DNA of 64,000 nucleotides from Earliella scabrosa (lineage: Eukaryota > Basidiomycota > Agaricomycetes > Polyporales > Polyporaceae), in assembly GCA_022605405.1 (NCBI GenBank), contig JABYQQ010000005.1, forward strand, positions 806,001-870,000, given 5' to 3'. Numbering within the stretch: the first letter of the stretch is position 1; the number at the start of each line of letters is the position of its first letter. The notes beneath the pieces were generated by a model that was not told the DNA's origin, did not search any database, and saw only the letters and a program-made list of their open reading frames with translations. The position numbers and the translations under genes were made by a program. Positions 12,078-23,670 of this stretch are shown here, one piece after another.

Positions 12078-12411
12078 TCATGCGAGAGGGCTGATGAGCC
12101 TGCAAGGGATGATTGGTGTTGGGACGGTGCAAGACGGCAGGTAAGGACTCACTTGATCAGAGATGGTTGGGGATTGCTCCTCGTGTACCCGACGTAAATG
12201 ATGAACGGAATCCAGCCATAGTGGACGACAGTCTGCAGGAGCGAGCGGGGGGTGAGGACATGGACGAGCAAGTGTGGGATGACTTGTCATTAACGCACGC
12301 GTGCCAGGTCAACGGCCTTGATGATTCTCTCCTGCATGGCACAGTTTGTATAAGCTCATAACCGCCTAGGAAGAAAGATTGAGTGCGTACTTTTGTCTCT
12401 TCTGAGGGCAT
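12078..12411 (-). CDS. TOM7: TOM7, small subunit of the mitochondrial outer-membrane translocase
   Basis: Assembled from four tiny exons. Exon 1 (12411-12391) is MPSEETK followed by GTACGC. Exon 2 is [11 protein letters not shown] (AG before GAGAGAATC, then GTGCGT). Exon 3 starts after CTGCAG and reads [20 protein letters not shown] then PQPSLI with a split Lys codon; exon 4 adds LISPLA and a TGA at 12078. The product is 51 residues with one central transmembrane segment around [13 protein letters not shown] and a Pro/Gly kink, as in known Tom7. It stabilises and tunes the TOM complex. Each exon is too short to show up as an ordinary long reading frame. Confidence 0.9.
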
Positions 12412-12548
12412 TTTGGGACGTGGACGGTGACGGACGTGGAGGAAGGCGTACGCTGCAGCGCCGGCCGTTGCCGACAACTTTTTGGCTTGCCCGGGCGCTT
12501 GTTGGATGCAAGAATCCGTCCGTCCTCCTCGACTCGCAGATCTCCAAA
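12412..12548. promoter_or_regulatory. Shared head-to-head promoter, TOM7 / eIF3f
   Basis: Only 137 bp separate the two start codons (12411 on the minus strand and 12549 on the plus strand). Both directions must be driven from this segment or from inside the neighbouring 5' ends. Confidence 0.6.
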
Positions 12549-13733
12549 ATGCCTCTTGGGCCCCCCTCCTCTGCGGTCCACATCCAAAATGCCGCGCCCG
12601 GCTTCATCTCCGCACCAGGGTATGTTATTGAATTGCTGGAACACAAATATGCGCTCATGCAGGATGCGCGATCGTCCAGACGCACGCCCACTTCGGTTAC
12701 GGTTCACCCAGTAGCACTCTTCTCGATCTTGGACCACTACCTGCGCAGGACGGATGCACAAGACCGCGTCATTGGCACCCTTCTTGGGACGCGCTCTGAT
12801 AATGGAGAAGTGGACGTACGCTCGTCGTTCGCGGTGCTCCACAGCGAAACGGCAGAGCAGGTGGCGGTGGACATGGAATACCACCGGACAATGTACGAGC
12901 TCCACCACAAGGTCAACCCGAAGGAGGTCATCGTTGGGTGGTGCGTAGTCCATTCTTTCTCAGCCTGTGTAACTCTGTCGAGAAGGCTTGTCCAGGTACT
13001 CGACCGGGTCCAACCTGAACACTTACTCTGCCCTCATCCAAAACTTCTACTCTCAAGAAACCGCTCCGCACCAAGCCATTCACTTAGCTTTGAACACGGG
13101 CGTTGAAGAGGGTCAGCAAGCCGGCGTTCACGCCTACGTTGGGTCTGTTCTATTGGCACAGATCGCACTATGTGCACACTCTGACCGAATGGCGGTTCGT
13201 AGGTCGCCGGTCGGCGTGAGTCCCAAGCCCGAGAACTGCGTCTTCGTCCCCATCCCATGTGAACTTCGTTTCAACGATGCCGAACGCAGCGGTCGTGAGT
13301 ATGCTCGCAATGTGTGCCAAAATGTATATCTGATGATGCTGCATAGTCGATCTGCTCACTTCTAATCTCTCAAATTCCGTGTCCGCCAACTTCACAAACC
13401 CCTCCAGCGATCTTGAGCTCCTCGAACGTTCCCTCGTCTCCGTATCTGAGATGCTCGACCGTGTCCTCTCGTACGTGCAGTCCGTCCTGTCCGGCGAAAT
13501 CGAGGGCAACGCCGCGGTCGGTCGCTACCTGATGGATGCGCTCGGCCCCAGCGCGGAGGATCTCGAGAAGGGCGATTTCAACTCCCATCTCCAGGTGCGC
13601 ACATCTCCACTGTCGCCCACCGAACCTCCCACTGACTCCCGCCTAGGACACCCTCATGGTGTCGTACCTGGCGAACCTCGTCCGGTCACAAGCGGAAGTG
13701 TCGTCGCGTCTGGCTTTGGTCAAGGCGTCATAG
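12549..13733 (+). CDS. eIF3f: Translation initiation factor 3 subunit F (MPN domain)
   Basis: Component of the eIF3 complex on the 40S ribosome. The start [13 protein letters not shown] at 12549 is in an AAAATGCC context. An intron after SAPG (GTATGTTATT to CGTCCAG) restores [20 protein letters not shown], the start of the MPN domain; reading straight through is also open but adds an unlikely 19 residues. Core motifs: [61 protein letters not shown]. The metal-binding JAMM His/Asp set is degenerate, as expected for the non-catalytic eIF3f. The C-terminal helices end [10 protein letters not shown] at TAG 13731. Convergent with UreF, 59 bp apart. Confidence 0.92.
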
Positions 13734-13792
13734 ATCTTGTATCCTTATGTTGCGGTCATCTTGTATCCATAGCAGACGCGTGCGTGTACTGC

Positions 13793-14771
13793 TTAGCTGT
13801 TGAAAATGCGCGAGTGCTGCAGATCGTGGCGGGCGGCGAGGATCTCCCCAAGAGGCCAGGTCATCGCGGGTCCCTGCATGATGTCTTCATCAGACGCGTC
13901 CTCCCGATCGGTGGACCCCACAGAATCGGTTGATAGTCCCTTGCAGCGAGACATCTCCGTCTCGACGAGCGGTCGTACTGCATGCAGGAGGAGCTGTTGA
14001 GCCGCATAAGGGCCGATCGTGTTGAGGCGAACAGACGACGATAGTAGACCGCGCGCTTGGAGGAAAAGATGTAGATATTGACTGCGTTCTACGGATCGCG
14101 TACATGATAGAGCAGCGATGCGGCTCGATGAGAGGATGTAAAGGGCAGTAGCGAAGTTGGGCCATACCGGCTGACAACCCAAGTGCCGCGGTCAGGACTC
14201 CCCAGCAGATAGGAAGGTGCCCGTGTGTTTCCTCGCGTCGCACGAGGAGCTTCAGACGATCCACGAAATTTGCGGCGCGACGCTCAGGGTCTGTCTTGGG
14301 ACTCTTCGAGCCAGAGGCGAGGTGCGACAGGCGTGGCTCGGAGAAGCCCTTGGAGAAGAGGGTCAAGAGCGCGACGCCTTGGCTCTTCGACGCCCGACGA
14401 GCGATGTGATTGAGCGTCATGGTCTCGTAAAGCTCGTCGAGTTCCAGGATACGATTCATGGCGCAGTCGAGGCCATCGGAACCAGGATCGGCGGAGTCAT
14501 CGACGCTCTTCAGGAGGTCTTCCACGACGCGGTGGGTGTCAAGCACGAAGGGCAGCGCTGAGCGGGCGTATGTTGAGAGACCGTCCCGCATGAAGTTGAT
14601 CGTATAGTCCATCTTGTCCGGCGGAGATGAGGTCGATGAGGGGAGGAGGTCGGTGGAGAAGAACCCATGGGTCACATAGGACTCAAGGCCAGCAGATGCT
14701 ACGAAAGAGCCCGTTGGGAGGTTGCTGTCGGCAAGAAGGAGGAGGATGTATGCCTCGTGGTCGCTGTCCAT
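13793..14771 (-). CDS. ureF: Urease accessory protein UreF
   Basis: Works with UreD and UreG to insert nickel into urease. The start at 14771 gives MDSDHEAYILLLLADSNLPT, followed by GSFVASAGLESYVTHGF, the classic UreF opening. The middle helices contain MNRILELDELYETMTLNHIA and RRASKSQGVALLTLFSKGF. After CWGVLTAALGLS a short intron lies near 14180-14080 and the frame resumes LHLFLQARGLLSSSVRLNTI with GPYAAQQLLLHAVRPLVE, another hallmark. The end is LQHSRIFNS with TAA at 13793. About 290 residues. It implies a functional urease elsewhere in the genome and use of urea as a nitrogen source. Confidence 0.92.
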
Positions 14772-14915
14772 CGTCTGCTATGTCCTTTGTGTTCAAGCTG
14801 CATGCGCGAACTTCAATGTGACGTCCAGAGAGAAAACCCGGTAACCTACCGGCTATCAACAAGACCGGGGTGAACTCCTGCGCGCTTCCTGTGTACCACG
14901 CCTTGGACGAGGACC
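14772..14915. promoter_or_regulatory. Shared head-to-head promoter, UreF / PEX14
   Basis: 144 bp between the two ATG codons (14771 minus, 14916 plus); no room for two fully separate promoters. Confidence 0.55.
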
Positions 14916-16337
14916 ATGGCGAACGAAGACAAGCCAGTCGAGGACCAAGTCTCAGTACCCACTCCGGAGCCCCAGCCCGCCGCAGAAAGTCCTCCGGCAC
15001 TCCTACCTCCCCAGACAGACTCCCCATCCCCCACGCCCACCGACCGTGCAGAGCTCCTGCAGCGTGCACGCGCTTTCCTCACCTCCCCTCAAGTCAGACA
15101 TGAAGACGCGTCCGCAAAGCGCAGGTTCCTGGCAGAGAAGGGACTGACAGACACAGAGATTGAAGGACTATTGTACGAGGTGGTGCGTCGCGTGCTTCGT
15201 CCAAAGCTACCTATGTCTCAACGGTCCTCGCGTCCCGCAGCCACCGCCTGCTCCTCCACTTCCTCCTCGGACATATCCCCAACCGCCGCCCTCAAAAGTA
15301 CCGTATCTCCTCCTGACCGTCTTGCGTGCGTTCACGTGGGTAGCGGGAGGGTCTGCAGCATTGCTGCTTGCATACTTCGTGAGTGCTCTACCCTACTCTG
15401 TCTCAACAATTGGTGCGACGTTCCATGCTAGCGGTTCCTCTACCCGAAGATTGCACAAACATTCCAGGCTCGGTTGTCCCTCCGGTCACATCGTAGTGCC
15501 ATGCTCCAACGTATGACGGTCTCCCTAGAGGAGCTCAAAGCGACCCAGCGCTCGACGTTTGCCGTCCTCCCTCAGCCCGAACCCTTCCGTGAGTCAGCGA
15601 GGTATCGAGAGTGTCGTGGACTCGATCAGCTAGTCGCTGCGAGCAAGGGCGAGAAAGACGTCTCGTCTATATCACTCCTGCGATGCGCCATCGAGGATTG
15701 CTCGAAAGAAGGGCATAAAGCCACCTCTGCCGAGCTATTTCGTGTACTGGAAGCCAAGTTCCCCTGGGTTGCGGAGGACGCACAGTATGAGGTACGTATC
15801 GTGAACGAACGTCATGCACGCTGATCTTCATTTCGTGCCCTTCTCCAACTCATGCAGGAAACGCTCTGGCGCACACTCACCACAACGCCTCTCTTTCACC
15901 CTGCACCCATATCCTCCTCAATATCCGCATCCTCGTCCGAGTCGCCCTCACCACCTCCCGCCGCCCCTCCCACACCCGACACGATCTGGACATACACGCC
16001 GTCCACCCCACCACCCGAGCCGCCGCTCCTCTCCTCCCTCGCCTCGCTCAAAGCCGCACTACCGCCCCCGCCCTCCGCCCAGCCAAAGTACCAGCACACG
16101 TACCAGGCGCTCTCCGACCTCACCGGCTACATCGCGACGCAGACGTACGCGATCCCCCACGGGGTCCGCGTCCCCGGCGTCGGCCTTGGGGTCCCGCTCG
16201 CGCCCGAGGAGGAGGAGGTGCGCCGCGAGATCCGCGCGCTCAAGGGCCTCGTGCTCAACCGCCGGTCGTTCATGCCCCGCATCCCGAGACCCGGCGTGGA
16301 CGGAGGGGCTCCCGGGCCCATCGCGGCGCCGGCGTGA
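14916..16337 (+). CDS. PEX14: Peroxin PEX14, peroxisomal docking protein
   Basis: Docks the cargo receptor PEX5 at the peroxisome membrane. The start at 14916 (GGACCATGG) gives an acidic Pro-rich lead, then the conserved PEX5-binding helical domain RAELLQRARAFLTSPQVRHE, DASAKRRFLAEKGLTDTEIE. Intron 1 follows GLLYE and joins a Pro-rich linker PPPAPPLPPRTYPQPPPSK. A hydrophobic segment VPYLLLTVLRAFTWVAGGSA lies next, then RFLYPKIAQTFQARLSLR. A coiled-coil-like region and a Pro-rich C-terminus (PSTPPPEPPLLSSLASLKAA) end in GGAPGPIAAPA at TGA 16335. Five exons. The last two exons and the 3' UTR have a damaged second copy at 17.9-18.4 kb. Confidence 0.88.
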
Positions 16338-17267
16338 GGCCGGGGAGCGTTGGAGACGAGCTCGTCTTGTTTGTGTGTACGCTACGTACCGAGCCGAATC
16401 ACCATGCAGGTCTGATAGGCTCACGCTCTCAGGTCGCTCAGAGACCTCAGTTCGTCGTGTGGACGTGCAGTAAAGAGCTTGTGTTGAAGGTGATGATGTC
16501 TAGTTAAACCCCGGCAAGGATCCCCCTCCGATGTTGTACCCGCACGCAGTCGGCCACCCGTATTCAACCCACAACCTGTGGTCATTTGGGTTCAATGGAC
16601 CTCGGGACCTGCAGCATGCTCAATAGCCCGAATCCTTGCCCCTGAGCCGGACTCTGATGCAGCGGGAAACTGAGCTTGATAATCCTGGTTTGGGGAAGGA
16701 CAGAAGGCTTCAGCCTTCAAAGCTTCACACCCTCCAAGCGTAAGTATACCGCTCTAGAGTGCACGACCGCGTTGTCGTTGACTCGTGACGTACCGCTCGG
16801 TCGAAAAATGAGTGTCACGTAGAAGCTTTGTACACGGGGAGTTAAACGGCCGTTGGACCTGAGACATTCATCCTAGACGGTTCCTGCAGTGACCTGCACA
16901 CCAAAGGCACTACTGGCACAAATTGAAGTTATGCGTGCCGTTGACCGAATTGAATGACATGCTTGGGATATCAACTTGAAGTAATTGCCAAGCCGGTTCG
17001 AGATCACTAGACGCATCCGACCCCTTACCAGTACCACCACTAGCACCTATTGCAGACTCATGTGCGTGCGTCCTATCCTTCTCTTTGCGGCGATGCCAAA
17101 CCACGCATGTGCAGGGCCCTTCGGCTCGCCTCGTTTGAAAATATTCCCCGAGCCCCCCTTCCCGAGTGGCTGCCTCGATACACAAAGCCCTTCAAGTGCG
17201 TGATCCGTGGCTCTATACCGTGACAGTGGCTCATACCTGCCCCAGGCGCGATCATTCACTGCTCTCT
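16338..17267. other. Intergenic, PEX14 3' UTR and spacer
   Basis: About 930 bp. The first 125 bp after the stop (to about 16462) are PEX14 3' UTR, recognisable because the same sequence recurs at 18239-18357. I see no gene in the rest; short open frames at 16900-17260 lack support. Confidence 0.5.
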
Positions 17268-17645
17268 ATGCCCACCCCCCCTATCCCGGAAGAGCTTCGT
17301 GGCCGGATGAGGGTTCTATATGGCTGCAAAATCACGAATGCTCATATAGAGAGATACATCCAGGAGGAAGGTATCGCTAACGTACCCGAAGATGCAAACT
17401 CACGTCGACGGTTCAAGTTCGCCCTCCTCCGGACTGTTGCCGAAGAGCTACACATGGGCTTACTGATCACGCACTACCACATGGTCATACCGGGGAAGCC
17501 GAACGAAGAACCCGACGAGGATATGGTGTATTGGTCGTACGGACGGTTCGGGCGCTTCCTCCACCCAAAAGTTCCGCCCTTGGAACTGGTGAAGGTTTTC
17601 ATGAGTAAGCTGCACATCTATGATGTGGAGGCGGCATGGCATTGA
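17268..17645 (+). CDS. Hypothetical small protein, single exon
   Basis: A 125-residue open frame starting MPTPPIPEELRGRMRVLYGC and ending VEAAWH before TGA. An in-frame upstream start at 17166 would add 34 residues. The composition is normal for a globular protein (mixed charged and aromatic residues, e.g. MVYWSYGRFGRFLHPKVPP), unlike the shadow frames around it, and the downstream ATG has a clean context. I do not recognise the family. It lies directly upstream of the broken PEX14 copy, so both may sit in a rearranged spacer. Confidence 0.5.
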   Translation: MPTPPIPEELRGRMRVLYGCKITNAHIERYIQEEGIANVPEDANSRRRFKFALLRTVAEELHMGLLITHYHMVIPGKPNEEPDEDMVYWSYGRFGRFLHPKVPPLELVKVFMSKLHIYDVEAAWH

Positions 17646-17873
17646 ATAGTGAGGGCGGTGCGTTGTCTGCGCTACTATTTTTCTGTTCGCATTGACCGAT
17701 CTCTGCCACAGCCTACATGTAATTTGCGGTCTGCCAAGTATGAGGGGAGAAACTCATCGATGCCGCCGAGGAATGCGATCCTCTTTGCCGTTCGGACCTC
17801 GCCTCCCAGAACGACCTGCAAGATCCTAATTTCGCCTGCGTGAGAGGTTTCACCCAATCCCTCCCTCCTCCCA

Positions 17874-18357
17874 TGTACTGGAGGCCAAGTTTCACTGAAT
17901 TGCGGAGGACGCACATCTGGCACACTCACCACGATGCCTCTCTTTCACCCCGCACCCATACACTCCTGGACCTCAACACACGCACCCGTATCCTCGTCCG
18001 AATCGCCCTCACCCCTTCCACACCCGACTTACTCTGGACATACACCCCGCCCACCCCACCACCCGCGCCGCCGCCGCTCTCCTCGCTCAACTCGCTCAAA
18101 GCCGCCCCCCGCCGTCCGCCCAGCCAAATGACCAGCATACGTCCCCTCACCGGCTACATCGTGCCGCAGACGTACCACGGGGGTCCGAGGCACGGCGTGG
18201 ACAGCGGCACTCCCGGGCCCGTTGCCGCGCCGCCGTGAGGCCAGGGAGCTCGCCTTGTTTGTATACGCTAACGTACCGAGCCGAATCACCATGCAGGCCT
18301 GATAGGCTCACGCCCATGCTCCTGGGTTGCCTCTCGGTCGCCCAGAGGCCTCAGTTC
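17874..18357 (+). pseudogene. Truncated duplicate of the PEX14 3' end
   Basis: Sequence from TGTACTGGAGGCCAAG onward is collinear with PEX14 from about 15742 to 16462: the GCGGAGGACGCACA block, CTCTTTCACCC, the Pro-rich codons, LTGYI, the C-terminal tail (GTPGPVAAPP against GAPGPIAAPA) and about 120 bp of 3' UTR including ACCGAGCCGAATCACCATGC. The segment lacks all upstream PEX14 exons. At the place of the last PEX14 intron, GCGGAGGACGCACA is joined straight to TCTGGCACACTCACC: the intron and about 14 exonic bases around it are gone. Several other deletions shorten the frame. Not expected to make a working peroxin. Confidence 0.85.
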
Positions 18358-19751
18358 GTGGTGGGAATGCGTGGGCGAGGGTGATCTTCATGGGAGCGCG
18401 GCGAGTCTATCTGACGGTCGACACGCCTCGACGGGTGCCCCACCGCTGCCGTCTGGTCGCAACCAGGCACCGCGGGTCGAGTGCCCCTACCTCCTCGGAC
18501 ACTTCTCCTTACACCGTTACACCACTTCCCTTCTCTCTCGGCTGCACTTGGATTCGCGATGCTACCCACACGCGTACGTATCAATTTTGCGAGTGCCACC
18601 ATCCAGTCGTGTCCAGATGCGCATGGGTCCAACATCAGACTAACTGTACTGTACAGTCACATCCAAAGTCCAAGGCCATGTAGTGCAAGGGTCCGGAAGT
18701 ACTCGACAACAACAAACATTACGAATAAAGATATAGGGTAACATGCGACGGATATCGACGCTGCGTAGCGCATGACCTGCAGCGTCTACGGCGACAAGAA
18801 GCGCAGCGGTTCTCGTCTTCGACGTTCCGACGCCCAGAGCTCGACGCCGAGCTTCGGGCACGGCGCGCAGTCGTCAGAGCGAATGTCGAGGGAGAGAGGG
18901 CCCTAGACTACTCCCATAGCCACTGCCCCGCCGCGGGTCGTGAGTGAGAGGTACGTATACGTAAAGGCCGGGTGCTTGCAGGGGGGTGGGACGCACAACG
19001 GCGCCCCTGCCAGTGCTAGTACACGCGAATGGTCCAATCAAGGTATGCGTTCGAGTTCTGAAAGATCTGAAGGGTCATATATGTATGCATGCGGGCGCGG
19101 GTGAGTGACTCAGTGAGTGCGTGGATGTGTAAACCGCCCGCAGTCTAAGAGGGTATTCATTGTCCGGACTCCAGAGCCCGACCACCCCTTGGGGCCCCTG
19201 CCAGGTGACAGGTCGTCGGTGCAGATGCCTGATCCGTCTTGAGGTATGAGGGAGAGGGAGGTTGCGGCGGTGCGACGTAACGCGGAATGTAGGATGTCCG
19301 ATGAATGCGTGTTGTGGTGCGCGAGTGGCGAGATGCGAGAGGAAGATGAAATGCGAGATGCGATGAACGAGATGCCGAGGGGGGTAAAGTGCGGCGTGCG
19401 AGAGATGAGATGAACGACGATGCAGTCAATGACGAGTATTAGTGGGCAGGACAGCGCGGAGATGAAGCGGAGAAGAGGCGTGCGACGAATGTGCGGGATC
19501 AGGTGCGACAGCGACGATCGGGAGAGCAAAGTGCAGGAGGGCGTCGTGCAGAACGCCTACGTAGGGCAGGAGGGACGTTTGCGGCGCTGGGTGAACGAGG
19601 AACGTTGGCATGGGGGCGGTCTCACGCGCGGCGGAGGCCCGTCCTGGGCGTGTTCGTGGGTCGGGGGTCATGACATGTGCGTGGCATGGTATCGAGTCCG
19701 AACGAAGAGACGGGAGGAACCGGAGGCAATGAACGGCAGATAGGTAGGTTG
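18358..19751. other. 1.4-kb intergenic stretch
   Basis: No supported gene. Around 19300-19400 there is a low-complexity purine-rich run built on GCGAGATG-like units. The right end is the 3' UTR of the KRE6/SKN1 gene. Confidence 0.5.
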
Positions 19752-22492
19752 TTAGCACTCGCCCAGGAAGCTGTTCCTCGGCCACGGCTGCTTGAAGTCG
19801 TCCACCCACGTCGTGAGGTTCGGGTTCGTGTACGCCTCGGCGTACTGCTCGATATACGCCGCCGTCGGGTACTCGGGCGGATCGCACCCGATGTTGATCG
19901 CGCCCGAAGGCTGGTACACGCGGATGTAGTCCACCCGCATGTGCACGGGGAACGGAAGGTGCTCGAGGTCCACCGGCCCGAAGTTGAACGACATGCCCAG
20001 GTTCATGATGATGTACTGCACAGTGGTCAATGGTCACGATGACTCGTGAACGCAAATCGTGAAGCGTACCATCGGTTCGCCAGGGACCGGCCGCTCCTGT
20101 ATCTCCACCAGCGGGTCGGGGCCCATCCCCGGTCCGTTGAGCGTCCATGAGATCTTGTTGTTCGAAACCCAGGTGATGTACTGCGCATACGTCAGCACCG
20201 AATCATCCTTCATCCGCGTGCGAAAGCAACCCACCCCTTCCTCGAAGCCAGGCTTGTACTCAAAGGCGTAGATGGAGTAGCATCCCGCTTCGTCCTCGTA
20301 GCAGTTTGGGTCCGTCGAGGTCACCACGGATGTCGCCTGCTGCGTCACGCTTCCCTTGAAAGTGTTGAGGAACGAGATCGTGGGATCCACGATGATCGCA
20401 TTGTCGCTCGTGTTCAGCCAGGTGTACTCATGGTTGAACGGCTGTGCCCATTGCGCGGAGTGCGCGTGTGAGCCGTCTCGTCGCCGTCAGGCACAGCAGA
20501 TGCATCACTCACCGCCCACTGGGCACTCTGAGAGACCTGAGCGATGAACGTGTTCTGGTCGATTTGCGCCTCGAACATGTCAATCTCCGGAGCTGACCTG
20601 CCAACGAAGGTGCCGTCCCCGTGTTTGGGTCCTGGATGACTCTCGCCTTCGCACGTGCAGCGCGACAACCGTTGTCCAGGAAGGTACGAGAGGACGCCAC
20701 CCTTGCCCTGGTCACCGCCAACCGTGGCTGCGACCGGCCGTCCGCCGATGGTCTGGTTCTTTACAGTGCCGATATCACAAGTGTCATACGTATATGGCCA
20801 CTGCAGTGCAGTCATGCCCGTCGGAAACAATGTTCGACGGGGGCAACGTGACAGTTGTAAGGGTGGCAGAGATTCGACGATGGAGAAGAGCAAGGGTTCA
20901 TCAGCGCTACGGCAACGGAGAGATCCCGGTCGAGACGTACCATCCCTTCCAACGAGGCTCCATATCCAGCGCGCCCCAGGTTCCCCATTGTCCATATGGC
21001 CGGCCAGAGGCCCAGGACGTTGCTCAAGCCGGGGAGGGATACGTTCGCCTCGATATACCCACCGGTGAAGCAGAACTTGTTCCATGTCGACATCATCCCT
21101 GACACGGATATCTTGAGACAGGCACGATGGCAGAATGGAAACCGCCTTACCTCCTTGGTAATGTAAATCATGCGTCTCCTTCTGCGACAGAGTGATGACA
21201 AGGTCCCCGCCTTCGGTGGTGATTGATGCCGGGTCGTACCATTCTAGGTTGTTGGTCGCCCAATAATGCAAGTCGACAGCTTCCCAGTACGGATCGTCGC
21301 CAGGGTAGAACGTCCGACCATCGACATTGAACTCGTCGGAGAAGACGAGCTCGAGTTGCTCGCCTGTGCGCAAGGACTCTTTCGTGAGCGCCGACCGGGG
21401 CGTGTCGACGTCGATGAGGCCACGGTGGCCAGGGATGTCCGGGACCTATTTTTGTCACAAGAGCTTAAGCTAATCATGGCTCAGAAGAATCAGGTGACGG
21501 GGGTTCTCTACCTGACCGGACGCGTTAGTCCCTCCAAGATTGAAGGCGCCAAGGGTGCTTATTGGTGGGCTAGTGACGGCGGTTATGACGGGATATCCAA
21601 CGCTGTCAGCGTCGAGGTGGGTCAGCGACCGGCAGTACAATGGATGCCTCACGACACTCGGGGATTCCCACGCATTATCGTGTGATAGAAGAGGGAACCC
21701 TTCACCCGGCGCAGGCTGAAGAAGCCAGAAGGCCGCATCCAATAAACGACGCAGTGGCCGCAGCAGGGTGGAGCACAGTAGTGGTGGGGCAGAACGACCG
21801 GGTATGGGAGATACTCGGGACAGCCTCAAGGGGATGCTCACGCATTCGGTCAGTGCAGAGACATGAGTGGGACCATAGTGATCGCTTAGGGAGATGAGAG
21901 GAAACGCTTTGGACGCGCGCACGAGCGTCGGTCGCTGCGCGCAGCAGGCGCGTCGCGATCACGTAAATGAAGAGGGAGATATGGGCACTCACAATAGGGT
22001 GATGATGGCAGAGATGAGGAGGACAAGGGTGCCTACGTTGGACACGCCACGCCATGAGAGATTGCGGCCGTCCTGCTCAGAGAGAGGGCCGCCTGGATAT
22101 GAAGGGGGTTCTGGCTTGTGCAGATCATCGTCCTCCTCCTTGTATTCGGGCGAGATGTGCATTCCCCATTTCTGAGGGTCTGGAGAGAGCGTGTACTGGG
22201 CGTGTATTAGCCTGTCTGAGAGCGGGAATCCGATGGACAAAGTGGGACGTACGCTGTCACCGAGCGACAAAGGACGACTTGGACCCAAATAGGGCGAGTC
22301 AGAGGCGGCTGAGAGGGAAGGGCTGCTATTTGAGGCGGTAAAGCGGTAGGATATTGAGGGGTAGGTCTGGGACTGGAGCAGGCGGGTCGAGGATGTTGAT
22401 CCAGGGAAGGAGGGGGAGGAGTCTATGGACGCCTTGGAGTTGCGGCTGGAGAAGGAGGAGGGAGGGGGACGCGGGGAGGAGGAGAGGTCCAT
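19752..22492 (-). CDS. KRE6: KRE6/SKN1-type beta-1,6-glucan synthesis protein (GH16 domain)
   Basis: Type II membrane glycoprotein of the secretory pathway needed for cell-wall beta-1,6-glucan. The start at 22492 opens a Ser/Pro-rich cytosolic tail of about 140 residues; a transmembrane segment (NVGTLVLLISAIITLL) follows near residue 155 and is split by an intron. The lumenal part begins GAFNLGGTNASGQVPDIPGH and LIDVDTPRSALTKESLRTGE. GH16-like features: LELVFSDEFNVDGRTFYPGD, FCFTGGYIEANVSLPG, GLWPAIWTMGNLGR, and the catalytic-type motif EIDMFEAQI. The C-terminal exons give YIIMNLGMSFNFGPVDLEHL and end PRNSFLGEC at TAA 19752. Six or more exons, all in frame. Length near 640 residues fits the family. 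Confidence 0.92.
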
Positions 22493-23167
22493 GGCGGGGA
22501 AGAGGAAGGAGAGGAAAGAGAGGACAGGTTAGAAAGAAGGAGAGGCGGAGGAGCGTTGGGCGAAAATCCAGCGAGAGACGGCCCCGAAGCGAATGAGAAA
22601 GGGAATGTCCCGCGCGGTGGAGACTCGGGCCTGGCATGCAGCAATAAGAATATCCTCCGAAGGCGCGTCATCGACCAGCAGCCGTCGCGGTCTGTCCCCG
22701 TGCGTCTCTGCTTCCTTCTCCAGCTTCTCACCCCTTCTCGCCGGCCAGGACCCCGGGCCCTCCGCGCCCCGTGCGTCCCGCGGATGCTAGTCAGATCCCA
22801 TCCCGACCTGTGCTCGCCTGCAACGCCTTCGTGACAGCCCTCGCGTGTCTGTTGTGGTCGCAGGTGGTGGTTCCAGTCAACCTCCGATCGCGTCCGCAAA
22901 ACCCGATCGCGTTCCAATCAAAATCGCCTAGCGCGTATGCCACAAATGGAAGGTGTCTGCGCTGATCTCGATTTGAGCCCTTGATCGGCGCTTGCCACGT
23001 TGCAGTGCTTTAATATTGCCACACTCCGGCCACTACGTCCGTTCGATGGCAGTTTACGGTGCCGCCAACGCCCCGCAGGGGAGTCGTAGTCGACAACTCA
23101 GCACAAACTATACGCCTCTCGAGTGCCACGACCTTAGCGCTTTGACTTCGACGAACATCAGATTCCC
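22493..23167. other. Upstream region of the KRE6/SKN1 gene
   Basis: About 675 bp, GC-rich, with only overlapping unsupported frames; it contains the KRE6/SKN1 promoter and 5' UTR. Confidence 0.5.
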
Positions 23168-23670
23168 GATGAGCTCCTCCGAGGGTGTTAATGTCTTCCA
23201 GGTCTAGTCACCGACACACCCGCCCATTCCCCGAAACCCCACCCCTGCTGCGCCAATCGACCGCTCTCGTTTCCAATTCGCTGTCACTCGAGCACTTGTC
23301 TCTGTCGCCGGAGCGTCTTGTAACGCCACCACCTCACCGACAGATCAGTTCAAGTTGGATAGCGTCTCGCTCGAGATGATACCAGCCGGAGCGTGAGTCT
23401 ACATGTACGATGAATGTACATCCACGAACTTCCCTCTCTCGAGTGCAACACGTTCTCAAGCTCATGAAACGTAGCGCGAAGGACGCGAAATACCGCCACA
23501 CCCATTCTAGCGTCTCGAAGAACATGTACATCTTCTCATTCCGGGGACATTCCATCACCGTCTCCGCGCCCGCCTCGTCCTCCTCCGAGCCGTCATTCTC
23601 TCACATACACCACGCTGATACATGTTCCTCAGCAGACTCCGGGGTCCCGGCGGATGAACAATCCAGCTGA
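23168..23670 (+). pseudogene. Possible hypothetical gene or gene relic
   Basis: ATG at 23168 reads MSSSEGVNVFQV then TAG; the same frame continues open after the stop for about 60 codons (SPTHPPIPRNPTPAAPIDRS, ending FKLDSVSLEMIPAGA before TGA), followed by GTGAGT. A further open segment in another frame (to 23670) includes KLMKRSAKDAKYRHTHSSVS. Splice joints that connect these segments in frame were not found. It could be an unrecognised spliced gene whose 3' splice site is GTCTAG, or a decayed gene. No family recognised. Confidence 0.25.

Noticed and set aside
12549..12720. Read-through of eIF3f with no first intron
   Set aside because: The frame is open, but good splice sites (GTATGT and CGTCCAG) remove a non-conserved segment and keep phase.
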